From: Aquibacillus albus
GTDB lineage: Bacteria > Bacillota > Bacilli > Bacillales > Amphibacillaceae
DNA length: 64,000 bases
Direction: 5' to 3'
NCBI RefSeq assembly: GCF_016908325.1
Contig: NZ_JAFBDR010000013.1
Coordinates: 1 to 64,000 of the forward strand
Part shown: positions 52,821 to 62,675 of the stretch, piece after piece
How positions within the stretch are numbered: position 1 is the stretch's first letter
Layout of the letters: the number at the start of each line of letters is the position of its first letter
Notes under the pieces: generated by a model
Databases searched by the model: none
What the model saw: only the letters and a program-made list of their open reading frames with translations
What the model was told of the DNA's origin: nothing
Made by a program: the position numbers and the translations under genes

Positions 52821-52945
52821 GCGGGTGTAGTTTAGTGGTAAAACCTCAGCCACGAGCAAAACATCCACCGAATAAGCTACGAGTTGTCCCGAAGCAAAAA
52901 CATCTTTGAATCAACTGGAAGATGCAGGGACATGAAAGAGCGGAA
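52821..52945 (+). repeat. Truncated tRNA-Gly 5' end plus structured element A
   Basis: Bases 52821-52851 repeat exactly the first 31 nt of the complete tRNA-Gly at 52975. They then join a sequence unrelated to tRNA. Its core at 52880-52906 and 3' arm at 52919-52932 can form two stacked stems: TGTCCC/GGGACA (52885-52890 with 52927-52932) and CATCTT/AAGATG (52901-52906 with 52919-52924). Bases 52852-52876 are a looser copy of 52889-52916, so the element is internally repeated. Element B at 53081 is homologous. It has no reading frame. Confidence 0.75.
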
Positions 52946-52974
52946 CGAAAACAAGAAAAAAATCTATCCAATGT

Positions 52975-53048
52975 GCGGGTGTAGTTTAGTGGTAAAACCT
53001 CAGCCTTCCAAGCTGATGTCGAGGGTTCGATTCCCTTCACCCGCTCCA
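52975..53048 (+). tRNA. tRNA-Gly (anticodon TCC)
   Basis: 74 nt with CCA encoded. Acceptor GCGGGTG/CACCCGC, anticodon arm TCAGC-CTTCCAA-GCTGA giving anticodon TCC, T arm with TTCGATT. All stems pair. Confidence 0.97.
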
Positions 53049-53175
53049 TAAATTTTATACTATGTCCCAGTAGCTCAGCAACAAGCAAGGCATCAATGAA
53101 ATAGCTGCGAGTTGTTCCGAAGCAAAAACATCTTCGAATAAACTAGCAGATGCAGGAACAGGATGAATTTCATAT
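53049..53175 (+). repeat. Truncated tRNA-Arg 5' end plus structured element B
   Basis: Bases 53049-53080 repeat the 15-nt 5' flank and first 17 nt of the tRNA-Arg at 53214, with one T fewer in the flank. They then join an element homologous to element A. The core 53108-53134 matches A at 26 of 27 bases. Stem TGTTCC/GGAACA (53113-53118 with 53155-53160) replaces TGTCCC/GGGACA of A, a compensated base-pair change. The inner stem is CATCT/AGATG (53129-53133 with 53148-53152). Confidence 0.75.
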
Positions 53176-53213
53176 CATTAAAATAGGTAAGATGTTTTAA
53201 ATTTTTATACTAT

Positions 53214-53287
53214 GTCCCAGTAGCTCAGCAGGATAGAGCAACAGCCTTCTAAGCTGTGGGTCGCAGGTTCGAATCCTGCCTGGGACG
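53214..53287 (+). tRNA. tRNA-Arg (anticodon TCT)
   Basis: 74 nt without encoded CCA. Acceptor GTCCCAG/CTGGGAC, D arm GCTC/GAGC, anticodon arm ACAGC-CTTCTAA-GCTGT giving TCT, T arm GCAGG-TTCGAAT-CCTGC. Confidence 0.97.
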
Positions 53288-53300
53288 CTAGATATATGAG

Positions 53301-53361
53301 GATGTCTTTATAGTGCTTTTTTCTTAAAGTGAAAAAAGTTACCTTAAAGACATCTTTTTTT
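53301..53361 (+). terminator. Terminator of the tRNA cluster
   Basis: GATGTCTTTA pairs with TAAAGACATC around a long loop, followed by seven T residues. Confidence 0.85.
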
Positions 53362-53467
53362 GTGTACGTAGGACGGTGAATAGATCGACAGTAAGGTTGC
53401 AGTCACGCAAGGTGAGATATACAATAGACTGACTAATAAAAAGCTAGAAAGGCTAGGTTGGTTAATT

Positions 53468-54445
53468 GTGAATGATCATAATGAGAAACTTGTAATGTTT
53501 CCAAAATGGCAAAAATCATTGGAGAAAGATAGTAAACAAGCGATAGAAGAGAAACGATATAAAGATGCACTTTATCTTTTAAATCAATTAATCGAATACG
53601 ACAAAACAAGCCATGATTTATGGATCGGTAAATTAATTTGTTTAATGGAATTAGGAGAAATGGAGCAAGCAGAAGACCTTTGTCAGGATTTGGTAACTAA
53701 AGAGGATGCCTTCTATTACGAATATGTACATATTTATAGCACGATTTTGTTTCAAACCGGTCAGTATGAGCTATTGATTGAATTATTACTAGAGATTATA
53801 GAGCAAGATGATTTACCTGAATCTATGGAACAGCAATTCCAACAGATGTTAGAGGTAAGTAAAAGTTTAAAAGAGGATAAAAAATCAGAGCAGGCACTAC
53901 GTTATATTAATCATCTAAAAAGGGCCGTGATAGAAAAGGATGATGTAGTTCAATGGAGAATCATAGAAAAGTGCAAACATGTCTCTATTCAACCTTATGT
54001 ACATGAATTACAACAATTATTGGTTGATCAAGCGATTCATCCAGTCGTCAAAACAGCAATCATCGAAAGATTTCTAGAACAGCAAGTTGAGGAAGAGGTA
54101 GAAATAAGCAAATATAATCAAACCATGAAGATTAAACCCTCTGAACTTAGGAAGGTAAATAGTGATTATTCTAGTGTGAATATATTAGGCTTGCTAGAAG
54201 ATGTTGAACAGGAAAACCCAACTTTGTTTGACTTGATTAAAAAGCTTTGTCAACATTATTTATACGTTGTATACCCTTTTACTCCTAACGAAGAAGCATA
54301 CCCAAAAATATCTAAAGCCCTTGAAATTTTGGGCTACCAATATCTTCAAATAGAAAGGACTATAAATGAGCAAGATGAAGTAAATAAGTACATAATTGAG
54401 ATTATAGAATGTAACAAAGAATATTCCTCTATCATAGAAGACTAG
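53468..54445 (+). CDS. ysoA: TPR-like protein YsoA
   Basis: Soluble, acidic, almost all-helical protein of 325 residues. The N-terminal half (about 15-140) reads as TPR-like helix pairs such as AIEEKRYKDALYLLNQLIEYD and GEMEQAEDLCQDLV. Its place immediately before tig matches B. subtilis ysoA. Function unknown; probably a protein-protein scaffold. The GTG start has a weak ribosome site (CTAGGTTGG). Confidence 0.82.
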   Translation: MNDHNEKLVMFPKWQKSLEKDSKQAIEEKRYKDALYLLNQLIEYDKTSHDLWIGKLICLMELGEMEQAEDLCQDLVTKEDAFYYEYVHIYSTILFQTGQYELLIELLLEIIEQDDLPESMEQQFQQMLEVSKSLKEDKKSEQALRYINHLKRAVIEKDDVVQWRIIEKCKHVSIQPYVHELQQLLVDQAIHPVVKTAIIERFLEQQVEEEVEISKYNQTMKIKPSELRKVNSDYSSVNILGLLEDVEQENPTLFDLIKKLCQHYLYVVYPFTPNEEAYPKISKALEILGYQYLQIERTINEQDEVNKYIIEIIECNKEYSSIIED

Positions 54446-54452
54446 TAGAAGA

Positions 54453-54590
54453 TGTTCAAAAAGTCACCAAATGATAAGCGGCCTCTGCATTGGCTCGTTA
54501 TTCCGTTCCTCTTGCAGGGAAAGCCTACACACCGGCCCGAAGCTTCACCGCTTCGACCTGCTTACTTCTAATTGAGCGACTTTTGAACAC
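54453..54590. repeat. 138-bp inverted-repeat element between ysoA and tig
   Basis: Ends TGTTCAAAAAGTC (54453-54465) and GACTTTTGAACAC (54578-54590) are inverted repeats. The interior is GC-richer, has hairpins such as GAAGC/GCTTC around 54539-54553, and no reading frame. ACTAGTA occurs at 54441-54447 and 54593-54599, close to both ends, as a possible target duplication. A worn relative lies at 37866-37951. Confidence 0.65.
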
Positions 54591-54608
54591 ACACTAGTAA
54601 TCAAATTG

Positions 54609-54636
54609 TTGAAAGCATAGCGTATTATGTTATAAT
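54609..54636 (+). promoter_or_regulatory. Promoter of tig
   Basis: TTGAAA at 54609-54614 and TATAAT at 54631-54636, spacing 16, with an extended TG at 54628-54629. Confidence 0.75.
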
Positions 54637-54725
54637 AAAATGGTTGTAATTTGAGTTCCGCCTATTATACACATCAAATGTATGTAAAACAGGAAATTAT
54701 GAACATAGATTTTGGAGGGAAATAC

Positions 54726-56012
54726 ATGTCAGCGAAATGGGAAAAACAAGAAGGTAATGAAGGAGTACTTACGGTAGAAGTTGATGCCGAAAAGTTTGAC
54801 CAGGCTTTAGATCAAGCTTTTAAGAAGGTAGTAAAGCAAGTCCAAATTCCAGGGTTCCGTAAAGGTAAGATTCCACGTAGTATATTTGACAAACGTTTTG
54901 GAGTTGAATCTTTATATCAAGATGCTGTTGATATTATCTTGCCTCAGGAGTATACGAATGCTGTTGAGGAAACAGGAATTGAACCAATCGATCAACCGGA
55001 AGTAGATATTACTCAAATAGAGCAAGGTAAAACGTTAATTTTCACAGCAAAAGTAACGGTTAAGCCAGAAGTAAAGCTTGGTGAGTACAAGGGACTTGAA
55101 GTAGAAGAAGTAGAAACGGAAGTAACAGATGAAGATGTAGAGAATGAATTAAAGCAACAACAAGAGCAACAAGCAGAATTGGTAGTAAAAGAAGAAGGTA
55201 CTGTTGAAAATGGTGATACAGTGACAATTGATTTTGAAGGTTTCGTTGATGGGGAAGCATTTGAAGGCGGAAAAGCGGAAAACCATCAGTTAGAAATTGG
55301 TTCAGGATCTTTCATTCCAGGCTTTGAAGATCAATTAGTTGGTAAAGAAGCAGGAGCAGATACAGAAGTAAAAGTCACTTTTCCAGAAGAGTATCATGCA
55401 GAAAACCTTGCTGGTAAAGAAGCAACCTTTAAAGTGAAGATTCATGAGATTAAAGCAAAAGAATTACCGGAGCTTGATGATGAATTTGCGAAAGATGTTG
55501 ATGAGGAAGTAGAAACTCTAGATGAATTGAAGCAAAAAATTAGAAAACGTCTAGAAGAACAAAAGGAAAACGATGCACAGAACCAAAAGCGTGAATCATT
55601 AATTGAACAAGCAAGTGATAATGCTGAAGTCAATATTCCACAAGCGATGGTAGATAGTGAGCTTGATCGGATGCTTAAAGAATTTGAGCAAAGACTTCAA
55701 ATGCAAGGTATGACAATTGATATGTACTATCAATTCTCTGGTCAAGATGAAAACGCATTGAAAGAGCAAATGAAAATAGATGCTGAAAAACGTGTCAAAA
55801 CGAATTTAACGCTTGAAGCTATTGCAAACACAGAAAATATAGAGGTATCAGATGAAGATGTTAATAAAGAATTGGAATCTATGGCTTCTATGTACCAGGC
55901 GGATGTTGAGCAACTAACTCAAATGCTTGGTGGGAACACAAATGCAATTAAGGAAGACCTTAAGTTCAAAAAGGCAATTGACTTGCTAGTTGATCAAAGT
56001 AAAACAAAATAA
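54726..56012 (+). CDS. tig: Trigger factor
   Basis: Ribosome-bound chaperone with peptidyl-prolyl isomerase activity; 428 residues. N-terminal ribosome-binding tail with the [17 protein letters not shown] signature (about 43-59), FKBP-type domain (about 150-240) and helical C-terminal chaperone arms. The ATG at 54726 follows TTTGGAGGG; an in-frame GTG-like start upstream at 54651 would read through the ribosome site. Strongly acidic overall. Confidence 0.97.
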   Translation: MSAKWEKQEGNEGVLTVEVDAEKFDQALDQAFKKVVKQVQIPGFRKGKIPRSIFDKRFGVESLYQDAVDIILPQEYTNAVEETGIEPIDQPEVDITQIEQGKTLIFTAKVTVKPEVKLGEYKGLEVEEVETEVTDEDVENELKQQQEQQAELVVKEEGTVENGDTVTIDFEGFVDGEAFEGGKAENHQLEIGSGSFIPGFEDQLVGKEAGADTEVKVTFPEEYHAENLAGKEATFKVKIHEIKAKELPELDDEFAKDVDEEVETLDELKQKIRKRLEEQKENDAQNQKRESLIEQASDNAEVNIPQAMVDSELDRMLKEFEQRLQMQGMTIDMYYQFSGQDENALKEQMKIDAEKRVKTNLTLEAIANTENIEVSDEDVNKELESMASMYQADVEQLTQMLGGNTNAIKEDLKFKKAIDLLVDQSKTK

Positions 56013-56030
56013 GACATGTGTAGATAGATA

Positions 56031-56062
56031 AACAAGGCGCGAGTTTTCGTGCCTTGTTTTCT
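56031..56062 (+). terminator. Terminator of tig
   Basis: AACAAGGC and GCCTTGTT form the stem with inner CGA/TCG pairing and a T-rich tail. The remaining 56063-56365 is AT-rich and shows no gene. Confidence 0.75.
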
Positions 56063-56366
56063 CTAAAAATAAAGATTAACGTTTTTGTGAAAAATACGTA
56101 TTTTTAAAAAGAATTGTTACATATACTAAGGTATATATCATTTGACTTTTTGTCAGGTTTATACATAATTAAATGTACCTTTATTTATATTTGAATTTTG
56201 GGCAATTTACTAAAAAGATTATGGAACAGTTTATAGGAATCGATACTTGGAAAGACTTCTTATAAGGTAGTCTATAAAAGTGTTATAACAATAAAGAGTT
56301 CTAGCCTACTTATCATCATTAACTTTCGTAAACTTTTTAGGAATATTCATCCAAATGTATATTGTT

Positions 56367-56394
56367 TTGTAATCGCTCATTAATCTGATATGAT
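56367..56394 (+). promoter_or_regulatory. Promoter of clpX
   Basis: TTGTAA at 56367-56372, 16 bases, extended TGa then TATGAT at 56389-56394. Confidence 0.6.
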
Positions 56395-56462
56395 GAGCTA
56401 AAGATGTGATATTGTATGAATAATTCCTATATAGATACTTTAATTAGAGGGGTGAAATAGAG

Positions 56463-57740
56463 ATGTATAAATTTAATGAAGAAAAAGGGCAATTGAAATG
56501 TTCTTTCTGTGGAAAAAGTCAAGATCAAGTTCGAAAGTTAGTAGCTGGTCCTGGCGTTTATATATGTGATGAGTGTATTGAATTGTGTACGGAAATTGTT
56601 GAGGAAGAGCTAGGGAACGAAGAGGAAGTTGAATTTAAAGATATTCCTAAACCACAAGAAATCTGTGAAATTCTTGATGATTATGTAATTGGTCAACAAA
56701 AAGCGAAGAAAAATTTATCTGTCGCCGTTTATAACCATTATAAGCGTGTTAATTCATCAAAAGGATCTGACGATGTAGAAATCGCTAAAAGTAATATCGC
56801 TATGATTGGTCCAACTGGTAGTGGTAAAACGTTACTTGCCCAAACCTTAGCTAGAATCTTAAATGTTCCATTTGCAATAGCTGATGCAACCTCCCTAACG
56901 GAAGCGGGTTATGTCGGTGAAGATGTAGAAAACATTTTACTAAAACTTATTCAAGCTGCTGATTATGATGTAGAAAAAGCAGAAAAAGGTATTATTTACA
57001 TCGATGAAATTGATAAAGTAGCTCGTAAGTCAGAAAATCCTTCAATTACAAGGGATGTTTCAGGTGAAGGTGTGCAACAAGCGTTGCTTAAGATTCTTGA
57101 AGGTACAACTGCAAGTGTTCCTCCACAAGGGGGACGTAAACATCCTCACCAAGAATTCATTCAAATTGATACAACAAATGTACTGTTTATTTGTGGTGGA
57201 GCGTTTGACGGTATTGAACAAATTATTAAGCGTCGTTTAGGTAAAAAAGTAATTGGATTTGGTGCTGAAGAAGCAAATCAGGATATGGATAAAGGTGAAT
57301 TGCTTTCGAAAGTACTGCCAGAAGACTTACTTCGATTTGGATTAATTCCAGAATTCATTGGTCGATTACCAGTAATTGGTAGTCTAGAGCCGTTAGATGA
57401 GGATGCATTAGTAGAAATCTTAACTAAACCAAAAAATGCATTAGTGAAGCAATATGACAAACTATTCCAAATGGATAATGTGGAATTAGAGTTCGAAGAA
57501 GAAGCGTTAATAGAAATAGCTAAAAAGGCAATTGAGCGAAAAACAGGTGCACGTGGACTTCGCTCTATTATAGAAAGCATTATGTTAGATGTTATGTTTG
57601 AGCTTCCTTCTCGTGATGATATAGAAAAGTGTATTATTACAAAAGAAACCGTCGCACTGGAAAATGGCCGTCCTAAACTTGTAATGAATGACGGTACAAT
57701 TAAGGATGAAAATAAAGAATCACCGAAAGAAAGTGCATAA
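56463..57740 (+). CDS. clpX: ATP-dependent Clp protease ATP-binding subunit ClpX
   Basis: AAA+ unfoldase that feeds substrates to ClpP; 425 residues. The N-terminal zinc domain has C13, C16, C35 and C38; Walker A GPTGSGKT lies near 117-124, Walker [10 protein letters not shown] near 178, the ClpP-contacting IGF loop in KKVIGFGAE near 262 and sensor motif RKTGARGLR near 361. GAGGGGTG precedes the ATG. Followed by a hairpin and lonB. Confidence 0.98.
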   Translation: MYKFNEEKGQLKCSFCGKSQDQVRKLVAGPGVYICDECIELCTEIVEEELGNEEEVEFKDIPKPQEICEILDDYVIGQQKAKKNLSVAVYNHYKRVNSSKGSDDVEIAKSNIAMIGPTGSGKTLLAQTLARILNVPFAIADATSLTEAGYVGEDVENILLKLIQAADYDVEKAEKGIIYIDEIDKVARKSENPSITRDVSGEGVQQALLKILEGTTASVPPQGGRKHPHQEFIQIDTTNVLFICGGAFDGIEQIIKRRLGKKVIGFGAEEANQDMDKGELLSKVLPEDLLRFGLIPEFIGRLPVIGSLEPLDEDALVEILTKPKNALVKQYDKLFQMDNVELEFEEEALIEIAKKAIERKTGARGLRSIIESIMLDVMFELPSRDDIEKCIITKETVALENGRPKLVMNDGTIKDENKESPKESA

Positions 57741-57768
57741 AACTTTAAACAAATATAAATTTAGTCAT

Positions 57769-57803
57769 AAATCCCTTGTTATTTCGATAGCAAGGGATTT
57801 CAG
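57769..57803 (+). terminator. Probable terminator of clpX
   Basis: AAATCCCTTG and CAAGGGATTT form a 10-bp stem with a 12-base loop; the T-run is only three bases beyond the stem. Confidence 0.6.
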
Positions 57804-57855
57804 TGTGATAGAAAACTTTACCCTGCAAGTTTTGTGAAGACTTTTAATAATAAGT

Positions 57856-57885
57856 GTTTAGTAAGTTATAGCTGCGGAAATACTA
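57856..57885 (+). promoter_or_regulatory. Sigma-F promoter of lonB
   Basis: GTTTA at 57856-57860, 15 bases, then GGAAATACTA at 57876-57885. This fits the sigma-F pattern GYWTA-N15-GGNRANANTR at every position. B. subtilis lonB is a forespore gene of the sigma-F regulon. Confidence 0.75.
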
Positions 57886-57915
57886 ACGAGTATCACATTT
57901 TATTGGAGGTACATC

Positions 57916-59583
57916 ATGGATCTTGTTAGTATTGTAGTTATAATTCAACTATTCTTTGGTGTTGTGATTGGGCTTTACTTTTGGAATTTACTTAGGAGCC
58001 AACGAACAAATAAAAATGCAATTGAAAAAGAATCTGAGAAAGAAATGGAAAAGCTTCGTGCTATGAAAAAGGTACAACTAACTGCACCACTATCGGAGAG
58101 AATTAGACCAAGTAGCTTGTCTGAGGTTATCGGCCAAGAGGATGGTATTCAAGCATTACGTGCAGCGCTTTGTAGTAGTAATCCGCAACATGTTATTGTT
58201 TATGGCCCACCAGGGATTGGTAAGACAGCTGCAGCTAGGCTCGTACTGGAAGAGGCAAAGCGGAATGCAAATTCACCATTTCGAGAGACTTCTCCTTTTA
58301 TTGAAATCGATGCAACGACTGCAAGATTTGATGAAAGAGGTGTTGCAGATCCATTAATGGGATCTGTACATGATCCGATTTATCAAGGAGCAGGTGCTAT
58401 GGGCCAAGCAGGAATTCCACAGCCTAAAAGGGGCGCAGTATCAAATGCTCACGGTGGCGTGTTGTTTATAGATGAAATAGGGGAACTGCACCCAATTCAA
58501 ATGAATAAATTATTAAAAGTATTAGAAGATAGAAAAGTACAATATGAAAGTGCCTATTACAGCGAAGAAAACAAAAATATCCCAACACATATACATCAAA
58601 TATTTAGAAATGGGTTACCAGCTGATTTTCGTTTAATTGGTGCAACAACTAGAATGCCAGAGGAAATACCTCCTGCTATACGTTCAAGGTGCTTAGAAAT
58701 ATTCTTTCGAGAATTAGAACCTGAAGAGATAATAAACGTAGCAACGAGGGCAAGCAAAAAGATAAATTGTAAAATTTCAGACGATGCGTTGCAGGTATTA
58801 TCTGTTTATGCTCGTAACGGAAGAGAAGCTGTAAATATGATACAGATTGCTGCAAGTATTGCAATGAAAGAGGCTAGAGACTTAATTTCACAATCTGATA
58901 TGGAATGGGTTGTTGATTCTAGTCGCTTATCACCAAGACTGAAGCCAAATGTGACACCAAAGAACCAAATCGGTAAAGTGAATGGACTTGCAGTGCAAGG
59001 ACCGAGTACCGGAAATTTACTGGAAATAGAAATCATGGTTTTACCGTGCAGCGATAAAGGAACGATAACCATAACAGGAATAGCAGAAGAAGAAACGATT
59101 GGTAACCAATCTAAATCAATTAAAAGGAAGAGTATGGCGAGAGGTTCTGTCGAAAATGTGATGACATTACTTAAATCACTTGGAATACCTGCGCATGAAT
59201 ACGACGTGCACGTCAATTTTCCAGGTGGTATCCCTGTAGATGGACCTTCGGCTGGTTTAGCAATGGCGTCTGGAATATACTCTGCTATTCGAAAAATACC
59301 AGTTCGTTATGATACGGCAATGACTGGAGAAGTTAGCCTTTATGGAGAAATTAAGCCAATTGGTGGTGTTTTAACGAAAATTAAAGCAGCAAAACAGGCA
59401 GGAGCAACGCGTGTTGTTATTCCAAAGGCAAACTACCAAGCAATTTGTGACAAAATAACAGGAATCGAAATTTTTCCAGTTGAAACATTTAAAGAGGCAC
59501 TGCCTTTAATATTAGATTTAAAATATCTATCAGAAAATAAAGGGAAGGATGATGAGCTTTTTCTTCCAAGCTCATCAGCTTAA
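57916..59583 (+). CDS. lonB: Forespore ATP-dependent protease LonB
   Basis: Membrane-anchored Lon-like protease, 555 residues. One N-terminal membrane helix (about 5-25) replaces the large substrate-binding domain of LonA. AAA+ domain: Walker A GPPGIGKT near 97 and Walker B LFIDEIGELHP near 184. Proteolytic domain with the catalytic Ser in PVDGPSAGLAMA near 450 and a Lys in the helix after it. Lies between clpX and lonA as in B. subtilis; TTGGAGGT precedes the ATG. Confidence 0.96.
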   Translation: MDLVSIVVIIQLFFGVVIGLYFWNLLRSQRTNKNAIEKESEKEMEKLRAMKKVQLTAPLSERIRPSSLSEVIGQEDGIQALRAALCSSNPQHVIVYGPPGIGKTAAARLVLEEAKRNANSPFRETSPFIEIDATTARFDERGVADPLMGSVHDPIYQGAGAMGQAGIPQPKRGAVSNAHGGVLFIDEIGELHPIQMNKLLKVLEDRKVQYESAYYSEENKNIPTHIHQIFRNGLPADFRLIGATTRMPEEIPPAIRSRCLEIFFRELEPEEIINVATRASKKINCKISDDALQVLSVYARNGREAVNMIQIAASIAMKEARDLISQSDMEWVVDSSRLSPRLKPNVTPKNQIGKVNGLAVQGPSTGNLLEIEIMVLPCSDKGTITITGIAEEETIGNQSKSIKRKSMARGSVENVMTLLKSLGIPAHEYDVHVNFPGGIPVDGPSAGLAMASGIYSAIRKIPVRYDTAMTGEVSLYGEIKPIGGVLTKIKAAKQAGATRVVIPKANYQAICDKITGIEIFPVETFKEALPLILDLKYLSENKGKDDELFLPSSSA

Positions 59584-59637
59584 AGTTTACAAAATCTAAA
59601 CTTTTCTTTAAACTTTAAGAAAACTAGTTATAACTAG
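59581..59637. promoter_or_regulatory. Palindromes between lonB and lonA
   Basis: TAAAGTTT (59581-59588) and AAACTTTA (59610-59617) form an inverted repeat, and CTAGTTATAACTAG at 59624-59637 is a perfect 14-bp palindrome. TATAAT at 59667-59672 could be the lonA -10, so the palindrome is placed like an operator. It does not match the CtsR box. Confidence 0.35.
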
Positions 59638-59706
59638 GTATTAAGGATTATTTTATCAAAGCAAAATATAATGGTAAAAAGCGTCTAACTAATGGAGGTG
59701 CAATAA

Positions 59707-62046
59707 ATGGCAGAACCAAATAAAATTCACATCCCCCTCCTACCTTTACGTGGCATTTTAGTCTTTCCTACAATGGTATTACATCTGGATGTAGGACGTG
59801 ATAAATCAGTAAATGCGCTCGAAAAAGCAATGATGGAGGATAATAACATCTTCTTAGCTGCACAAAAGGAAAGTGCAATTGATGAGCCAGATGCAAAGGA
59901 TATCTATCGAATTGGTACATTAGCAAAGGTTAAGCAAATGTTAAAGCTTCCGAATGGTACGATTCGAGTATTAGTAGAAGGAATTCATCGAGGAGAAATC
60001 ATTCAATTTTTGGAGGATGATGATCAATTTCTCGTAGAGGTTCAGGAATTCAAAGACATTCATGGTAACAAAAATGAAGAATCAGCGCTTATGCGTTCAT
60101 TGCTTGATCAATTTGAGCAATACATAAAAATTTCAAAGAAAATTACTCCAGAGACATTAGCAACTGTCTCTGATATTGATGAACCAGGACGTCTCGCAGA
60201 TATTATCACGTCTCATTTATCACTAAAAATTAAAGATAAGCAAGAATTGCTAGAAACGGAAAACATTAAAAAAAGATTGCAACAATTAATTAATATTATT
60301 TCTAATGAACGTGAAGTTTTAAACCTTGAAAAGAAAATCGGTCAACGTGTTAAGAAATCAATGGAACAGACACAAAAAGAGTATTATTTGCGTGAGCAGA
60401 TGAAGGCGATTCAAAAAGAGCTAGGCGATAAAGACGGTAAGGCCGGTGAAGTCGCTCAATTAAGAGATAAGGTTGAAAAGTCCGATATGCCTGAACGAAT
60501 AATGAACGTTGCAATGAAAGAGTTAGACAGGTACGAAAAAGTACCACAAAGCTCTGCAGAAAGCTCCGTTATTAGAAACTATGTGGATTGGCTATTAGCT
60601 TTACCATGGAATAATGAGACTGAAGATACATTGGATATAAGTCATGTTCAAGCTATTTTGGATGAAGACCATTATGGTTTGGAAAAAGTCAAAGAACGTA
60701 TTCTTGAGTATTTAGCTGTCCAACAGCTTACTCAATCTCTGAAAGGCCCAATACTGTGTCTAGTTGGACCCCCTGGTGTAGGGAAGACCTCCCTAGCGAC
60801 CTCGATTGCTCGTGCAATTAATAGAAATTTTGTCCGAATTTCCTTAGGTGGAGTCCGAGATGAAGCAGAAATTCGAGGCCACAGAAGAACTTATGTAGGT
60901 GCAATGCCCGGAAGAATAATTCAAGGGATGAAAAAGGCAGAAACGATAAACCCTGTATTTCTTCTTGATGAAATTGATAAAATGGCAAGTGATTTTCGAG
61001 GTGATCCATCATCAGCTATGTTGGAGGTATTGGATCCTGAACAAAATAGTACATTCAGTGATCATTTCATTGAAGAAACCTATAATCTATCGCAAGTTAT
61101 GTTTATTGCAACTGCTAACAATTTAACTACTATCCCAGGTCCATTGTTGGATCGAATGGAAGTAATAACGATTGCTGGCTATACGGAATTAGAGAAGCTC
61201 CATATTTCAAAAAATCATTTAATTCCAAAGCAAATCAAGGAAAACGGATTGAAAAAAAGTCAGGTGCAGATAAGAGATGAAGCACTGTTAAAATTAATCC
61301 GTATGTACACGAGAGAAGCTGGTGTGCGAGGTTTAGAAAGACAGATTGCTTCCTTGTGCCGGAAAGCAGCAAAAATTATTGTATCTGAAAATAAGCGACG
61401 TGTAATTATTACAGAAAAACAGCTAGAAGTGATGTTAGGAAAGCCTAAGTTTCGTTATGGAGTGATGGAGGAGGAAGACCAAGTGGGTGCTGCCACTGGT
61501 TTAGCTTACACAACAGCTGGTGGAGATACATTATCGATAGAAGTGAGTCTTTATCCAGGGAAAGGGAAGCTAACATTAACAGGCAAGTTGGGAGATGTGA
61601 TGAAAGAGTCCGCACAAGCCGCTTTTAGTTATATACGATCACGTGCCACAGAACTAAATATTGATCCTGACTTTCATGAAAATAATGATATTCATATTCA
61701 TGTGCCTGAAGGGGCAACACCTAAAGATGGTCCTTCAGCTGGAATTACCATGGCTACAGCACTTGTTTCTGCTTTAACTGGAAGACCCGTTAGAAAAGAA
61801 GTTGGTATGACTGGTGAAATTACACTGAGGGGAAGAGTATTACCAATTGGTGGTCTAAAGGAAAAGTCACTTAGTGCACACCGAGCGGGGATAACAAAAA
61901 TTATTATCCCTGCAGATAATGAAAAGGATTTAGAAGATATACCCGCAAGTATTAGAGATGAATTAACATTTGTTCCAGTTAGTCATTTGGATCAAGTATT
62001 AGAACATGCATTATCGGAGGAGAAAAATGAAGGTAACCAACGCTGA
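59707..62046 (+). CDS. lonA: ATP-dependent protease LonA
   Basis: General quality-control protease, 779 residues. N-terminal substrate-binding LAN domain (about 8-200) with coiled coil, AAA+ domain with Walker [10 protein letters not shown] near 356 and Walker [10 protein letters not shown] near 420, and the S16 protease domain with the Ser/Lys dyad in PKDGPSAG near 678 and the later [28 protein letters not shown] precedes the ATG. The 3' end overlaps ysxC by 20 bases. Confidence 0.98.
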   Translation: MAEPNKIHIPLLPLRGILVFPTMVLHLDVGRDKSVNALEKAMMEDNNIFLAAQKESAIDEPDAKDIYRIGTLAKVKQMLKLPNGTIRVLVEGIHRGEIIQFLEDDDQFLVEVQEFKDIHGNKNEESALMRSLLDQFEQYIKISKKITPETLATVSDIDEPGRLADIITSHLSLKIKDKQELLETENIKKRLQQLINIISNEREVLNLEKKIGQRVKKSMEQTQKEYYLREQMKAIQKELGDKDGKAGEVAQLRDKVEKSDMPERIMNVAMKELDRYEKVPQSSAESSVIRNYVDWLLALPWNNETEDTLDISHVQAILDEDHYGLEKVKERILEYLAVQQLTQSLKGPILCLVGPPGVGKTSLATSIARAINRNFVRISLGGVRDEAEIRGHRRTYVGAMPGRIIQGMKKAETINPVFLLDEIDKMASDFRGDPSSAMLEVLDPEQNSTFSDHFIEETYNLSQVMFIATANNLTTIPGPLLDRMEVITIAGYTELEKLHISKNHLIPKQIKENGLKKSQVQIRDEALLKLIRMYTREAGVRGLERQIASLCRKAAKIIVSENKRRVIITEKQLEVMLGKPKFRYGVMEEEDQVGAATGLAYTTAGGDTLSIEVSLYPGKGKLTLTGKLGDVMKESAQAAFSYIRSRATELNIDPDFHENNDIHIHVPEGATPKDGPSAGITMATALVSALTGRPVRKEVGMTGEITLRGRVLPIGGLKEKSLSAHRAGITKIIIPADNEKDLEDIPASIRDELTFVPVSHLDQVLEHALSEEKNEGNQR

Positions 62047-62614
62047 AATAGTCATTAGCGCTGTTTCTAGTAAACAGTATCCAGGTGATCAATTACCTGA
62101 AATTGCGTTAGCCGGCAGGTCAAATGTAGGAAAATCATCTTTTATCAATAAGATGATTAATCGTAAGAACTTGGCTCGAACTTCTTCAAAGCCTGGTAAG
62201 ACACAAACCCTTAATTTCTATAAAATAAATGAAGCTTTTTATTTTGTTGATGTACCAGGTTATGGATATGCCAAGGTTTCAAAAAAAGAAAGAGAAGCAT
62301 GGGGAAGAATGATTGAGCAATATTTTACGGAACGATCAAATCTTCAAGTGGCTACTTTAATTACTGATATTCGGCATGAACCAACAGCTGATGATGTTCG
62401 AATGTATAATTTTTTAAAACACTATGAACTTCCAGTTATAGTTATTGCAACGAAGGTAGATAAGATTTCAAAAAATAAGCGAGTGAATCATTTACAACGT
62501 GCAATAAAAAAAATGGATTTAGAAGCAGAAGATTTAATCATCCCATTCTCTTCAGAAACTGGAGAAGGGAAGGATGATGCGTGGAAGGCTATTCAAGGAT
62601 TTATTTCACGTTGA
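62027..62614 (+). CDS. ysxC: Ribosome biogenesis GTP-binding protein YsxC/EngB
   Basis: Essential GTPase for late 50S assembly; 195 residues. G1 [11 protein letters not shown] near 31-41, G2 [11 protein letters not shown]3 DVPGYGYA, G4 TKVDK and G5 SSETGEG are all present. The ATG at 62027 follows GGAGGAG; it lies inside the end of lonA so the two are translationally coupled. Confidence 0.96.
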   Translation: MKVTNAEIVISAVSSKQYPGDQLPEIALAGRSNVGKSSFINKMINRKNLARTSSKPGKTQTLNFYKINEAFYFVDVPGYGYAKVSKKEREAWGRMIEQYFTERSNLQVATLITDIRHEPTADDVRMYNFLKHYELPVIVIATKVDKISKNKRVNHLQRAIKKMDLEAEDLIIPFSSETGEGKDDAWKAIQGFISR

Positions 62615-62675
62615 GACAAATAAAATTGTAGCGGAGAAATAAACCATTATAAGATGAACAATGAATTTTTCTAGG

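Noticed and set aside
52821-53080. The tRNA 5' fragments as assembly errors
   Set aside because: Each fragment is joined to a homologous but distinct element with a compensated stem change, which an assembly artefact would not produce.
52846-53088. Minus-strand reading frame of 80 codons across the tRNA-Gly gene containing VKGIEPSTSAWKAEVLPLNYTRT
   Set aside because: It is the reverse complement of tRNA-Gly and of element A/B sequence. This phrase is a well-known false protein annotation caused by antisense reading of tRNA-Gly.
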